DNA of 64,000 nucleotides, taken from NCBI RefSeq assembly GCF_001424305.1, contig NZ_LMPD01000004.1, forward strand, positions 310,001 to 374,000. The letters run 5' to 3'. The notes under the pieces are model-generated. The model was not told the DNA's origin and searched no databases. It worked only from the letters and a program-made list of their open reading frames with translations. The DNA is from Pedobacter sp. Leaf176 (GTDB lineage Bacteria; Bacteroidota; Bacteroidia; Sphingobacteriales; Sphingobacteriaceae). Positions 9,069-18,201 of the stretch are shown piece by piece; within the stretch, counting starts at the first letter, position 1; each line of letters opens with the position of its first letter. The translations under genes were made by a program, and so were the position numbers.

Positions 9069-10637
9069 ATGCAGTCCTACTTTTCATCAAAATTTAAAAT
9101 ATTCTTTCTTTTAATTTCTTTTTCTGCCACATTTTCACAGGCACAGGTTTTAACTTCGAAGCAGATAGATAGTGTTGTAGAAAAAACTTTAAGCACTTTC
9201 AACGTTCCGGGAATTGCGGTTTCAGTTATTAAAGATGGTAAAATAATTCACCTAAAAGGTTATGGCATTCGCTCCATGAAAGCTAATAAAAGAGTGGATG
9301 AAAACACACTTTTTGGTGTGGCTTCGAATACCAAAGCTTTCACAGCCGCCGCTTTGGGTATGCTGGTTGATGAAAAGAAAATTTCCTGGGATGCTAAGGT
9401 TACCGATGTCATCCCGGAATTTAAAATGTATGATGCCTACGTTACTTCTGAATTTACGATTCGCGATTTATTAACGCATCGAAGTGGTTTGGGTTTGGGA
9501 GCAGGAGATTTAATGATTTGGCCCGATTCATCAACAGTTGATAAAAAGCAACTTATTCATAACCTTCGATATTTAAAACCGGTTTCGTCTTTCCGTTCAA
9601 AATACGATTATGATAACCTGATGTATATCGTAGCGGGAGATGTTGTTGCCCGTGTTTCAGGAATTTCATACGAAGACTTTATAGAAAACAGATTTTTCAA
9701 ACCACTGGGGATGACTAAAACTGCTGCTTCATGGTATCGCTTAAAAGACAAATCGAATGTAATTGACGGCCATGCACCCTATGAAGGAAAGTTGTTGCCT
9801 GTTGGTTTAAGCTTTGGCGAGGTAGCCAATGCTGCCGGCGGAATTTACTCAAGTGTTACGGATATGAGTAAATGGGTAACTGCAATGATTAATGGCGGGA
9901 AATATGGTGAAAACTCAAGTAATAAATTATTCAGTCCTGCCGTTCATAAAGAATTATGGACACCACAAACTATTATTGCCGGTGGCAATCCTGCAAGTTT
10001 TAGCAGCTACGGTTTGGGTTGGTTTTTAAGTAATGTTAATGGCAATTTTCAAGCTACGCATACGGGTGGTTTATCGGGTATTGTAACACAGGTTACCATT
10101 TTGCCTGATTTGAAGTTAGGAATAATTGTGCTGACGAATCAGCAATCTGGTGCAGCTTTTAATGCCATTACCAATTCAATTAAAGATGGCTACCTAGGAA
10201 TTAAAGGCCAGGATAGAATTAAAACCTACAACGATAACAGGTTAAAAAACGAGAAACAGGCTAATGAAATGGTAACAAAAGTTTGGTCTGATATCAAAGC
10301 ACAACAAAATGCCAACACGGCAAACCCTGACCCTAAAAATTATACAGGTACCTTTAACGATGCCTGGTTTGGACAAGTTACTATTCGTGAGGTAAATGGA
10401 AAAATGCATTTCCAAGCTATAAATGCGCCGAAGTTGCGTGGCGACATGACGTTCTATAAGGGGAATACTTTCATCGTAAAATGGTATGATAGGAGCTTGG
10501 ATGCCGATGCTTTTGTAAACTTCACATTAGACAACAATGCAATTGCAAATGGATTTAAAATGGAAGCAATTTCACCGCTGACCGATTTCAGCTTTGACTT
10601 TCAGGATTTAGATTTTAAGAAAACCGATATAAAATAA
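9069..10637 (+). CDS. Exported serine beta-lactamase-fold hydrolase with C-terminal DUF3471-like domain
   Basis: The 522-residue product has a signal peptide ending near TFSQAQ and a class C beta-lactamase/DD-peptidase fold. Motifs seen: SxxK as S86-N-T-K89 in FGVASNTKAFTA, YxN as Y181-D-N183, and an HTGG (H331) third motif. A C-terminal domain from about residue 415 (NYTGTFNDAWFGQVTIREVNG) matches the DUF3471 type of beta domain often appended to these enzymes. Family members include D-aminopeptidases, esterases and penicillin-binding relatives; true beta-lactamase activity is not implied. It is followed after 5 nt by an SGNH hydrolase, so the two probably form an operon. Confidence 0.88.
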   Translation: MQSYFSSKFKIFFLLISFSATFSQAQVLTSKQIDSVVEKTLSTFNVPGIAVSVIKDGKIIHLKGYGIRSMKANKRVDENTLFGVASNTKAFTAAALGMLVDEKKISWDAKVTDVIPEFKMYDAYVTSEFTIRDLLTHRSGLGLGAGDLMIWPDSSTVDKKQLIHNLRYLKPVSSFRSKYDYDNLMYIVAGDVVARVSGISYEDFIENRFFKPLGMTKTAASWYRLKDKSNVIDGHAPYEGKLLPVGLSFGEVANAAGGIYSSVTDMSKWVTAMINGGKYGENSSNKLFSPAVHKELWTPQTIIAGGNPASFSSYGLGWFLSNVNGNFQATHTGGLSGIVTQVTILPDLKLGIIVLTNQQSGAAFNAITNSIKDGYLGIKGQDRIKTYNDNRLKNEKQANEMVTKVWSDIKAQQNANTANPDPKNYTGTFNDAWFGQVTIREVNGKMHFQAINAPKLRGDMTFYKGNTFIVKWYDRSLDADAFVNFTLDNNAIANGFKMEAISPLTDFSFDFQDLDFKKTDIK

Positions 10638-10642
10638 ATGCT

Positions 10643-11302
10643 ATGAGAACCACATTAAAAATCACCTTATTCTTTTCAGTTTGTATATTATTTTTAACAT
10701 CAATGACATTTAAACCAAAGCGAATCATCTTTTTTGGCGATTCGATCACACAACAGGGTGTATCCGCAAAGGGCTATGTTACGTTGATAAAGAAGGCGCT
10801 AGACTCAACCAAATACACGGTAATGGGTGCTGGAATCGGCGGGAATAAAGTGTATGATTTGTATTTACGCCTGGAAGATGATGTGCTGAATAAGAAACCT
10901 GATTTAGTGGTGATTTATGTTGGAATAAACGATGTTTGGCATAAGCAATCGTCTCATACCGGAACAGATTATGATAAATATTTAAAGTTTTATCAGGCAC
11001 TGATTAACAAAATTCAGGGTGTAGGCAGTAAGGTGGTTCTAGTTACACCTTCGGTAGTCGGCGAGAAGAAAGATGGTACAAACGAACTCGACGCTGATTT
11101 GAATAAATATGCCGAAGGTATAAGGCAGTTAGCTGCTAAAAACAATTTACCCGTTTGCGATTTAAGGAAAATATTTGCCGATTATGAAGCAAAAAATAAT
11201 CCTGAAGACAAAGAAAAGGGAATCTTAACCGTAGATAGAGTTCACTTAAATGAAACGGGGAATAAACTTGTTGCAGACCAGCTATTGCCTTTGGTAAAGT
11301 AA
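10643..11302 (+). CDS. Exported SGNH/GDSL-family hydrolase
   Basis: The 219-residue product has an N-terminal hydrophobic signal (LKITLFFSVCILFLTSMTF) and the four SGNH blocks: GDSIT with nucleophile Ser34, GIGGNKV (oxyanion Gly), VIYVGINDV (Asn) and a C-terminal DRVHLNETG carrying the catalytic Asp and His. These enzymes are esterases or lipases, commonly acting on acetylated carbohydrates, acyl groups or lysophospholipids; the specificity is open. Its start follows the serine hydrolase stop by 5 nt, suggesting coupled expression of two extracytoplasmic hydrolases. Confidence 0.9.
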   Translation: MRTTLKITLFFSVCILFLTSMTFKPKRIIFFGDSITQQGVSAKGYVTLIKKALDSTKYTVMGAGIGGNKVYDLYLRLEDDVLNKKPDLVVIYVGINDVWHKQSSHTGTDYDKYLKFYQALINKIQGVGSKVVLVTPSVVGEKKDGTNELDADLNKYAEGIRQLAAKNNLPVCDLRKIFADYEAKNNPEDKEKGILTVDRVHLNETGNKLVADQLLPLVK

Positions 11303-11436
11303 CTCCTTAGCCCCTGAAGCGGTAACTAATAGCAATTTAGTAAAGCAAAATTTAAAAATTAATTTATATAAACGATAGACAGAAAAGCCCGTTTAGGGGT
11401 TTGAGATAATTACTAGAATGGTGTTAAAAGCCCAGT

Positions 11437-11466
11437 CGTGATACTTGATACTAACTACTTAATACT
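11437..11466. repeat. GATACTTGATACT-type short repeat before dnaG
   Basis: The sequence GTGATACTTGATACTAACTA followed by CTTAATACT repeats a TTGATACT-like unit immediately upstream of the dnaG start. A near-identical stretch is at 59093-59137, directly before the OmpA-type gene. Confidence 0.5.
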
Positions 11467-11469
11467 ATT

Positions 11470-13446
11470 TTGATAAACCGCGAAACGATAGATAAGATAA
11501 TGGATACCGCCCGGATTGAGGAGGTAGTAGGGGATTTTGTGCATTTAAAAAAACGCGGAACAAGTCTAATTGGAAATTGTCCTTTTCACGGGGAGAAAAC
11601 TCCTTCATTTCACGTATCGGTAACTAAAGGCATTTATAAATGCTTCGGTTGCGGAAAAGGCGGCGATTCAGTTCGCTTTATAATGGACCATGAAAAGTAC
11701 AATTATCCTGAAGCATTAAAGTTTTTAGCCAATAAATACAATATTGAGGTCGAAGAAACGGAGCTGACGCCCCAGGATACTGAAGCGCAGAATGCAAAGG
11801 AAAGTTTATACATCGTTTCTCAGTTTGCCGCTTCATTCTTTGTAAAGCAACTTTGGGAAACCGATGAGGGTAGAGGAATCGGACTTAGCTATTTCAAAGA
11901 ACGTGGTTTCAGAGAAGATATTTTAAAGAAATTCGAAGTTGGATATTCTCCTGATGTTTGGGATGCCATGACTCAAAGTGCCGTAAATGCTGGTCATAAG
12001 TTAGAATTTTTGGAGCAGACTGGTTTATCCATTAAAAACGATAACGGCAAAATTTACGACCGCTTTCGTGGCAGGGTCATGTTTCCGATTCATAATTTCA
12101 CCGGTAGAATAATTGGTTTTGGTGGAAGAACTCTAAAGACTGATAAAAATGTTCCCAAATATGTAAACTCGCCTGAAAGTGAAATTTACCATAAATCGAA
12201 TGTGCTTTATGGTTTATTCCATGCAAAAAAGGCGATCAGGGATTTAGATAATTGTTACCTGGCCGAAGGTTATGCGGATGTGCTTTCCGTTCATCAGGCA
12301 GGAATAGAAAATGTTGTTGCTTCATCAGGAACTTCACTAACCGTAGAGCAAATTAAACTTATCGGGCGTTTTACCCAAAATGTAACGATTCTTTTCGATG
12401 GCGATGCGGCGGGGATAAAAGCGTCGTTGCGTGGTTTGGACATGATTCTAGAGGAAGGCCTTAACGTTAAAATCGTATCCTTTCCCGATGGGCATGATCC
12501 TGATTCGTATATGCATCACGTCGGAGCGGGCGCCTTCAAAACGTATCTTGAAAACAACCGCAAAGATTTCATTCTTTACAAAGCCAACGTTTTATTAAAA
12601 GATGCTGGCGATGACCCCATAAAACGAGCTGGAATTATCCGCGATATTGTAGAAAGTATCGCAAAAATTCCCGATCCGATTAAGGCGTCGGTTTTCATTC
12701 GAGAAAGCAGTAGCTTGCTGGAAATTGAAGAGCAGATTTTACTCTCTGAGCTGAATAAAATGCGTTCCGCAAAGGCTAAGAAATCTTTTGAAAGTAATCA
12801 GCGGACAAATAATACAAACCATAATCCATATGCTTCGGCTGCGCCAGAACCACTTGGTCCGCCGGATGATTTGTGGGATGATAATCCGGGTTCCTCAGGG
12901 CAATCCCAAACAGCTGAAAATGACGAGCATCAGGAGTATGAAATTGTTCGTTTATTACTGGCGTACGGGCACGAATTCGTAAACTGGGATAGTATAGATG
13001 ACATGGTAATCGGATCTTTCGTGGTACAAAACTTAGCAGATGTTGAATTCGAAAACCCGGTTTGTAGAAAGATAATTGATTATTATAAGTCGGAAATTGA
13101 CAATGGAAGGCTGCCAACTGCAAACCACTTCATAAAACATGAAGACAGGGGAATTGCAGACTTAGCCATTACGTTATCTACTTCCGAATACACTCTAAGT
13201 GAAAACTGGTTAAATAAACACCAGATTTACGTTAAAGATGAAACAATGAATCTAAAAGCAACGATTCTGGGTGGTATATTTCATCTGAAAAAACGTAAAG
13301 TTGATAAGATTTTGGCTAATTTGCTTAAAGAAATAAAAGACGAAAAAGATGGCGATAACCAGATGATTTTGATGCAGCGTTACAGTGTGATAAAAGGAGT
13401 AGAAAGAGAAATATCAAAATTTTTAGGTTCAGTTATCGTTAAATAG
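11470..13446 (+). CDS. dnaG: DNA primase DnaG
   Basis: DnaG makes RNA primers for replication. The 658-residue product has a CHC2 zinc-binding domain (C37-P-F-H40 and C58-F-G-C61), a TOPRIM catalytic core with LAEGYADVLS (acidic E266) and FDGDAAG (D310, D312), and a C-terminal domain that would contact the helicase. A low-complexity linker of about 40 residues (SNQRTNNTNHNPYA and following) separates the core from the C-terminal part. The only in-frame start consistent with the family N-terminus (MINRETIDKIMDTARIEEVV) is a TTG at 11470. A TTGATACT-type repeat lies just upstream. Confidence 0.97.
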   Translation: MINRETIDKIMDTARIEEVVGDFVHLKKRGTSLIGNCPFHGEKTPSFHVSVTKGIYKCFGCGKGGDSVRFIMDHEKYNYPEALKFLANKYNIEVEETELTPQDTEAQNAKESLYIVSQFAASFFVKQLWETDEGRGIGLSYFKERGFREDILKKFEVGYSPDVWDAMTQSAVNAGHKLEFLEQTGLSIKNDNGKIYDRFRGRVMFPIHNFTGRIIGFGGRTLKTDKNVPKYVNSPESEIYHKSNVLYGLFHAKKAIRDLDNCYLAEGYADVLSVHQAGIENVVASSGTSLTVEQIKLIGRFTQNVTILFDGDAAGIKASLRGLDMILEEGLNVKIVSFPDGHDPDSYMHHVGAGAFKTYLENNRKDFILYKANVLLKDAGDDPIKRAGIIRDIVESIAKIPDPIKASVFIRESSSLLEIEEQILLSELNKMRSAKAKKSFESNQRTNNTNHNPYASAAPEPLGPPDDLWDDNPGSSGQSQTAENDEHQEYEIVRLLLAYGHEFVNWDSIDDMVIGSFVVQNLADVEFENPVCRKIIDYYKSEIDNGRLPTANHFIKHEDRGIADLAITLSTSEYTLSENWLNKHQIYVKDETMNLKATILGGIFHLKKRKVDKILANLLKEIKDEKDGDNQMILMQRYSVIKGVEREISKFLGSVIVK

Positions 13447-13544
13447 GATTAGGATTTACAGGATTATCAGATTTTAGAATTGTTGAGGTAAAAAAATAAA
13501 CTGTTATTCATTAATTCGATAATTCAGAATTCAATCATTTCATA

Positions 13545-13910
13545 ATGGCAACTCACAATGACTTAGGTACCAAAGGTGAAGGAATTGCCAAAGTTTATCT
13601 TGAATTAAGCGGCTATGAAATTCTTGATGAAAACTGGGTATATGGTAAAGCCGAAATCGATTTGATCGCTTACAAAGACGGCGTAATGATTTTTGTAGAA
13701 GTAAAAACCAGAAGTTCAGTTGCTTTTGGCCTGCCGGAAGATTTTGTGCAAAAGGCAAAGCAGAAACAAATGGAATTCGCTTCGCTTCAATATATTGAAA
13801 TCATGAATCATAAAAATGATATCCGTTTCGATATTATTGCTATAACATTTAAAAAAGATAATACTTATAATTTAAACCACATTGAAGATGCTTTCTGGCC
13901 TGAAGATTAA
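13545..13910 (+). CDS. YraN family (UPF0102) endonuclease-like protein
   Basis: The 121-residue product matches the YraN/UPF0102 family: G-x-x-GE-x-IA near the start, then EIDLIAYKDGVMIFVEVKTRSS, which carries the D-(x)n-E-x-K pattern of the PD-(D/E)xK nuclease fold. Members are widespread and single-copy and resemble Holliday-junction resolvases, but their biochemical role is not settled. The next gene starts inside its last codons (ATG 13888), so the two are translationally coupled. Confidence 0.9.
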   Translation: MATHNDLGTKGEGIAKVYLELSGYEILDENWVYGKAEIDLIAYKDGVMIFVEVKTRSSVAFGLPEDFVQKAKQKQMEFASLQYIEIMNHKNDIRFDIIAITFKKDNTYNLNHIEDAFWPED

Positions 13911-14964
13911 CCCTTGCAAAATTTTATTTCTGATTGCTGTAATTATCAATTTTGCCAGTTCATGCAAAGATGATCCTGCTGCAGGTTACAGTACTTTCAT
14001 TACACCTGCTATGGGTTCAGCTATTGCTTTGGGCAAAGAAATCGAGGTGAAAATTGACTTTGCAAAAGGTATAAAAATTGATTCTGTTGTCTATTTATTG
14101 GATTCAGCAAAGGTTGTCTTGGCTAAAGATACACTTGGCGTCAAGTTTAAAACCGATGGAGTTAAACTTGGAAACCATTTAATCACCGCGAAAATTTATT
14201 CAGGTGAAAAATCAAATGAAATAACTTCAAATATCATTGTTTTGGCTTCCAAATCTCCTGATTTGTATACCTACAAAGTTGTAACAAAACTACCGCATGA
14301 TACTTCAGCTTATGTGGAAGGTTTAGAATACACTGATGGCTTTTTTTATGAAGGAACGGGCGAAAAAGGCAAATCTGATTTACGTAAAGTTGATGTTCAA
14401 ACAGGGAAGGTTTTACAAAGAGCAAAATTAGATACGGCTTTATTTGGCGAAGGTATAATCCTGGTTGGAAATAAAATTCTTCAACTCACCTGGCAGGACA
14501 AAAAAGCATTCGTTTATGATAAAGATTCTTTTAAACAACTGGCCGAATTGCCTTATGCCCGGGATGGCTGGGGCTTGACCTTCGACGGCCAGAGAATTTA
14601 TGCATCAGACGGTACGAACACCATCTATTTCTTAGATAAGAACACCTATCAAAAAATAGGTTCTATTGATGTTTTTGATGATAAAGGTGCCCGGGATAAT
14701 ATCAATGAAATGGAATACATCGATGGGAAAATATACGCTAATGTTTATTTAACAAACGACATTATAATTATTAATCCCGAAAATGGTGCAATAGAAGGTA
14801 AGATAGATTTAACAGGTCTATATTCATCAGATAATTTTAAAACCGACTGGGATAAAAGTAATAATGTATTAAACGGAATTGCTTATGACAAGGACGGTAA
14901 GCGTCTATTTGTTACGGGTAAAAAATGGCCCTATATTTTTGAAATCAAAATAACCAAAAAATAA
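13888..14964 (+). CDS. Glutamine cyclotransferase (glutaminyl-peptide cyclase) lipoprotein
   Basis: The 358-residue product is predicted to convert N-terminal glutamine of proteins to pyroglutamate. It has a lipoprotein signal ending in FASSC (lipid Cys about residue 26), a short N-terminal beta domain (about residues 35-110), and then a five-bladed propeller typical of the plant/bacterial glutamine cyclotransferase family, with VEGLEYTDGFFYEGTGEKGKS, LTWQDKKAFVYD, GWGLTFDGQRIYASDGTN and INEMEYIDGKIYANVYLTN. ATG 13888 is chosen over TTG 13882; it overlaps yraN by 23 nt. Many exported proteins here would begin with Gln after signal cleavage, a plausible substrate pool. Confidence 0.9.
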   Translation: MLSGLKINPCKILFLIAVIINFASSCKDDPAAGYSTFITPAMGSAIALGKEIEVKIDFAKGIKIDSVVYLLDSAKVVLAKDTLGVKFKTDGVKLGNHLITAKIYSGEKSNEITSNIIVLASKSPDLYTYKVVTKLPHDTSAYVEGLEYTDGFFYEGTGEKGKSDLRKVDVQTGKVLQRAKLDTALFGEGIILVGNKILQLTWQDKKAFVYDKDSFKQLAELPYARDGWGLTFDGQRIYASDGTNTIYFLDKNTYQKIGSIDVFDDKGARDNINEMEYIDGKIYANVYLTNDIIIINPENGAIEGKIDLTGLYSSDNFKTDWDKSNNVLNGIAYDKDGKRLFVTGKKWPYIFEIKITKK

Positions 14965-15034
14965 GGTAGCCACAAATTAGAAAAAACCAGAATCCTGCCT
15001 TACTTTCGAAGCCAATAAGATAAAAATACTTAAG

Positions 15035-15087
15035 CCACAGATTAACAGATTTAAATTTTTTCAGCAGAATAATCTGCCAATCTGTGG
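15035..15087. terminator. Inverted repeat between convergent genes
   Basis: Arms CCACAGATTAACAGATT (15035-15051) and AATCTGCCAATCTGTGG (15071-15087) are complementary at 15 of 17 positions with a 19-nt T-rich loop. It lies between the ends of two convergent genes, so it could terminate both. The CACAGATTAACAGATT motif is also a recurrent intergenic word in this window (compare 18494-18505). Confidence 0.5.
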
Positions 15088-15146
15088 GCGGCTTTCAAGT
15101 TAGAAAATCCAGAATGCTGTTTTATCCTAAAATCCGGAAATCCTGG

Positions 15147-15671
15147 TTATTTCTTCTTAGGTTCGCTTAAAATGCCACTGAAATTTATTGGCTGCCTATT
15201 ATTGCTGTTGACCATTAGGGTTGCATAACCTTTTTCAGAGACGGTTAAAACCATCTGGTAATTCTCAGATTTTAGATCTTTAGTTTTAATATTTACCGAA
15301 TACGATCCTTTTTTGTTCTTGCTTTGGGTATAGCTGAAATCTTTTGATTTGAACTTAATTCCTCCTTCTGTTGGATTGTAAGGCGCAAAAAAGGCCCTGC
15401 CATAATAGGGTAGATAAGCAACTATACTGTCAGGTGTTACTGTAAAATCGTAAGCAGCTCCGGAAAGATTGATTACGCCTCCACCTTGTGAGCCCGGCAA
15501 ATTTCTTAAAACCTGGCTGACATCCTGGTTGGCCATTGGCATCGCAGTATTTGCTGTAAAAATGTAACTTTTATCAGCAATTATTTTTGCTGTGGTTTGT
15601 TTATCAGTTTGTGAAAATGCCTGAGCAACTAATGCGAAAAATAAAATGCTCAAAAGTTTTAGATGTTTCAT
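15147..15671 (-). CDS. DUF4251 family exported protein
   Basis: The 174-residue product begins with a signal peptide (MKHLKLLSILFFALVAQAFS, then Q) and matches the DUF4251 family seen in Bacteroidota: an N-terminal ADKSYIFTANTAMPM segment, a Gly-rich GSQGGGVINLSGAAYDFTVTPDSI segment, then LPYYGRAFFAPYNPTEGGIKF and a terminal beta stretch. The function is unknown; it is predicted periplasmic. It lies 162 nt downstream of the Rieske gene on the same strand and may or may not share its transcript. Confidence 0.85.
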   Translation of the reverse strand: MKHLKLLSILFFALVAQAFSQTDKQTTAKIIADKSYIFTANTAMPMANQDVSQVLRNLPGSQGGGVINLSGAAYDFTVTPDSIVAYLPYYGRAFFAPYNPTEGGIKFKSKDFSYTQSKNKKGSYSVNIKTKDLKSENYQMVLTVSEKGYATLMVNSNNRQPINFSGILSEPKKK

Positions 15672-15833
15672 TGTGAGTGTTTTTGAATGTATAACAATTT
15701 AAAGATGTTGAAGTTTAATCAATTCCATAAACCATATCGATTTTTCAAAAATTCTACATTGAGATAACCAATAAACGAATAGTAAAAAAGCAGCACCATT
15801 ATAGATGCCGCTTTACCTTAAAAAACAAAATAT

Positions 15834-16286
15834 TTAAACGGTTACAGAAAGTGTGTTGCCAGTAACCGTAGGCGTGTAAACTTTTAGCGCTGATGTTGTC
15901 CCTCCATCGTTTGGTTGTGCCAAAATAGCCCCTGCAGGGGTATATTTTGACGCATGTAACGTACACTGAATATAATTATTTGCCTGAATCCAATTTAATG
16001 CACCTCCCTGATGGGGGCAAACAGCTTGAGTTGCTGCGAATGATGTGGCGTTATTACCAGTCGCGGTACGAATGAATAAAATTCCATTTATAGTGAGCGA
16101 GGCACCAACTGTCAAAAGCTGGTTGTTTAAATTAATACTGGCAGTTGTACCGGTTGAAGGGCCGCCCCCGCCCGGATTATCAGGTTGTGGATCGCTGCCT
16201 TTACTTCCGCAGCTCGACAAACATGAACCTGTGCAAACTAATGCAATTCCTAGTCCCAAAGACTTTATAAAATCGTTACGCTCCAT
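15834..16286 (-). CDS. Rieske [2Fe-2S] lipoprotein
   Basis: From ATG at 16286 (MERNDFIKSLGLGIALVCTG) the product has 150 residues, with a lipobox-like LSSC, a Gly/Pro/Ser linker and a compact Rieske domain. Both cluster-binding boxes are intact: CPHQGG (C-x-H) and CTLHASKY (C-x-x-H) 14 residues apart, so a Rieske cluster is expected. An alternative upstream ATG would add 15 basic residues and overlap the previous gene. It ends a tight four-gene set (cytochrome c, YceI, DUF5777, Rieske), 13 nt after the DUF5777 stop. It is much shorter than the Rieske subunit of a bc1 complex and lacks its transmembrane hinge, so it is a soluble exported electron carrier. Its partners are inferred from position only. 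Confidence 0.9.
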   Translation of the reverse strand: MERNDFIKSLGLGIALVCTGSCLSSCGSKGSDPQPDNPGGGGPSTGTTASINLNNQLLTVGASLTINGILFIRTATGNNATSFAATQAVCPHQGGALNWIQANNYIQCTLHASKYTPAGAILAQPNDGGTTSALKVYTPTVTGNTLSVTV

Positions 16287-16299
16287 AATTTTAATATTG

Positions 16300-17256
16300 T
16301 TATTTAGTTTGGTTTTCTTTTTTCTTATCAAAGGAAAATCTCCGGGCGATGCTAAAACCCCAGCGGTATTGACCTTTTAACCAGGATGTGTTCGTGTCTG
16401 TGATAAATTGCGACTCTTGTATGGCTGTTGCATTAGTGAAGTTGAGATGGAAAATATGTCCCCCTGTATCGAATTCCAGTCCGGCGCCAAGCGTATTATA
16501 CAATTGATTTCCGGAGGTGTTCTCTAAGGCTGCTTTCTTGGTGGCATTTCTAAAAGGAACGGTATAATCTGCCACAAAAGCCATGCGTTTGGTCATCTTA
16601 ATGCGACCGCCGACTGAAACTGCAAACAGATCATTTTCATCACCAAAAGCAGTAAAATTTCGGTGTATATAAGATGGCATCAACAACATCGAAAAGTTAG
16701 TGTTGAATTTTCTGGCGAGAACAGCCTGAACCACATAAACCAGACGATCCTGAAATTCGCTATATGCATTAGCAGCAGTCGGGTCTGTAGAGGTTTTTAC
16801 AGCCGCTATCGTTGTACTTCCAAATAAGGTTACCGCTAAAGGCATTTTTTCATCGGTGGTTTGTTCTAAAAGGCGGTATTTTAAGTTCCCTTCATATAAC
16901 TGGGTCACTATTCCTGCTCCTTTTGCTCTTGCTATTCCTGCCGAAAATCTATCGCTTATCCCGTAATCAAATCCAATGCGGATATCGGTTGATTGATCCA
17001 ATCCAAAAAAATTTTTAATTCCACCAGCGTTTCCGGCAATGTCTCCAAACCGGTGATCGACCCTGAAATCCATTTCATTTTTGTAAATGGTTTCATTGGT
17101 TTGTATGTTAATCAGCTTCGGGGCTTTAAATGTGGCTTTTACATTTTTTTTTTCAACAGGCATATCCAACGCATTTTCTAGCGAATCCTGAGCAAAAACT
17201 ACAGCGGGGAAGAAAAATGTAAGCAGGTATAAAAGAGATCTTAGATGATATTTCAT
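16300..17256 (-). CDS. DUF5777-family outer-membrane beta-barrel
   Basis: The 318-residue product has a signal peptide ending FPAVVFAQ, a short lead (DSLENALDMPVEKKNVKATFKAPK), then repeated amphipathic strands: NEMDFRVDHRFGDI, TDIRIGFDYGISDRFSAGIARAKG, FSMLLMPSYIHRNF, MAFVADYTVPFR, and a C-terminal WGFSIARRFSFDKKK. This is the pattern of the DUF5777 barrel family. The N-terminal DHRFGDIAGN segment is characteristic. Barrels of this family are repeatedly placed beside cytochromes and YceI-like proteins, which suggests a link to extracytoplasmic redox chemistry. It starts 5 nt after the YceI stop. The role is unknown. Confidence 0.85.
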   Translation of the reverse strand: MKYHLRSLLYLLTFFFPAVVFAQDSLENALDMPVEKKNVKATFKAPKLINIQTNETIYKNEMDFRVDHRFGDIAGNAGGIKNFFGLDQSTDIRIGFDYGISDRFSAGIARAKGAGIVTQLYEGNLKYRLLEQTTDEKMPLAVTLFGSTTIAAVKTSTDPTAANAYSEFQDRLVYVVQAVLARKFNTNFSMLLMPSYIHRNFTAFGDENDLFAVSVGGRIKMTKRMAFVADYTVPFRNATKKAALENTSGNQLYNTLGAGLEFDTGGHIFHLNFTNATAIQESQFITDTNTSWLKGQYRWGFSIARRFSFDKKKENQTK

Positions 17257-17261
17257 AAAGT

Positions 17262-17804
17262 TTATTTTTTAGGTTGGTAAATAGCAGTGATTTTAACTAA
17301 AATCGTTTCAGCAATTTGCTTGAAAACGATAGTTGGGATTTTGATATTATGATCAGCAAGTTTCACATTAAATGTTGAGGATGCTTTTGCCTCGCCGTTA
17401 GCGATAGTCAGCAATCCTTTCGTTGTATATTCTTTGGATACGCCATGAATCTGGAGATTACCTTTCACCGTGATTGGGTAGCTGCCAGATTTCGAAAAAT
17501 CAATTTGTTCTATAATTTTTCCTTTAAAATCTGAAGTTGGATATCTGTCACTTTCCATATAATTCTCGTTAAAGTGTTCCTGCATCAACTTTTTCTTGAA
17601 TTGAAAAGAGGTGTTGCTGATTTTGAAAATCATATTATTCGTTTTTGTATCGATTGCCGAAGCACCAGATTTACTCTGTGCATCAATATCTTCTACTGGA
17701 GTTGAAGAATAAAATGATGAGGTTACACTTTTACTTACCCATACCTGGGCTTTTAAACCTGTATACAACAATAAAGCTGTTAATGTGAAAAGTAACTTTT
17801 GCAT
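17262..17804 (-). CDS. YceI-family exported lipid-binding-type protein
   Basis: The 180-residue product carries a signal peptide (MQKLLFTLTALLLYTGLKAQ) and a YceI-like lipocalin fold: TNNMIFKISNTSFQFKKKLMQEHF, the characteristic SDRYPTSDFKGKI, then GNLQIHGVSKEY and a closing beta strand. YceI proteins bind polyisoprenoids such as quinone-like lipids. In a cluster with a Rieske protein and a cytochrome it could handle a quinone, but that is inference. It follows the cytochrome gene by 43 nt and precedes DUF5777 by 5 nt. Confidence 0.88.
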   Translation of the reverse strand: MQKLLFTLTALLLYTGLKAQVWVSKSVTSSFYSSTPVEDIDAQSKSGASAIDTKTNNMIFKISNTSFQFKKKLMQEHFNENYMESDRYPTSDFKGKIIEQIDFSKSGSYPITVKGNLQIHGVSKEYTTKGLLTIANGEAKASSTFNVKLADHNIKIPTIVFKQIAETILVKITAIYQPKK

Positions 17805-17847
17805 CTGTTTGTGATTAAGGAAATTATCTGATATGGTTTAGTTTATT

Positions 17848-18201
17848 TTATTCTGGTGTATTTCTATCAAACCATGCTTGCAGTAATGCAAGCTCGTTGG
17901 CAGTTAGTGTACTCCCCTTAGGCATTGTTTTAGTGACAAGTACGCTGTTGGCAACCCTTACATCATTTTTTATGGAAGCCAATCCATTAAATAGCCACAC
18001 TGTTCTGATAGCACCGTTTTGTCCATGGCAACTGGCACATTTGTTTTGGAATAGCGCACCAGCAAAATTAGAATAGGTTACGTTTGCGGTCGTAACTGTT
18101 GTCGGTCCATCGGGTTTTATTTCTGCCGCCTGTTTCTTAGAGCAGGCAAAAAGTAGTGCAATTAGCGATGCTGATAAAAGAAATGAGTTTAGTTTCTTCA
18201 T
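17848..18201 (-). CDS. Monoheme cytochrome c lipoprotein
   Basis: The 117-residue product has a lipoprotein signal (SASLIALLFAC, lipid Cys near residue 20) and one heme c site CASCHG in LFQNKCASCHGQNGA. A likely axial Met sits in KTMPKGS, and the C-terminal helix ALLQAWFDRNTPE is typical of the fold. It is the first gene of the four-gene redox operon. The short Lys/Pro/Thr linker after the lipobox implies tethering to a membrane with the heme domain in the periplasm or outside. Confidence 0.9.
   Translation of the reverse strand: MKKLNSFLLSASLIALLFACSKKQAAEIKPDGPTTVTTANVTYSNFAGALFQNKCASCHGQNGAIRTVWLFNGLASIKNDVRVANSVLVTKTMPKGSTLTANELALLQAWFDRNTPE

Noticed and set aside
9069..10637. Call as a true beta-lactamase linked to the BlaI system
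   Set aside because: It has the serine fold motifs but also a DUF3471-like domain and lies over 20 kb from the BlaI/M56 operon, so antibiotic resistance is not supported.
12776..13123. 115-residue minus-strand frame inside dnaG
   Set aside because: Overlaps the low-complexity linker of the primase; a shadow.
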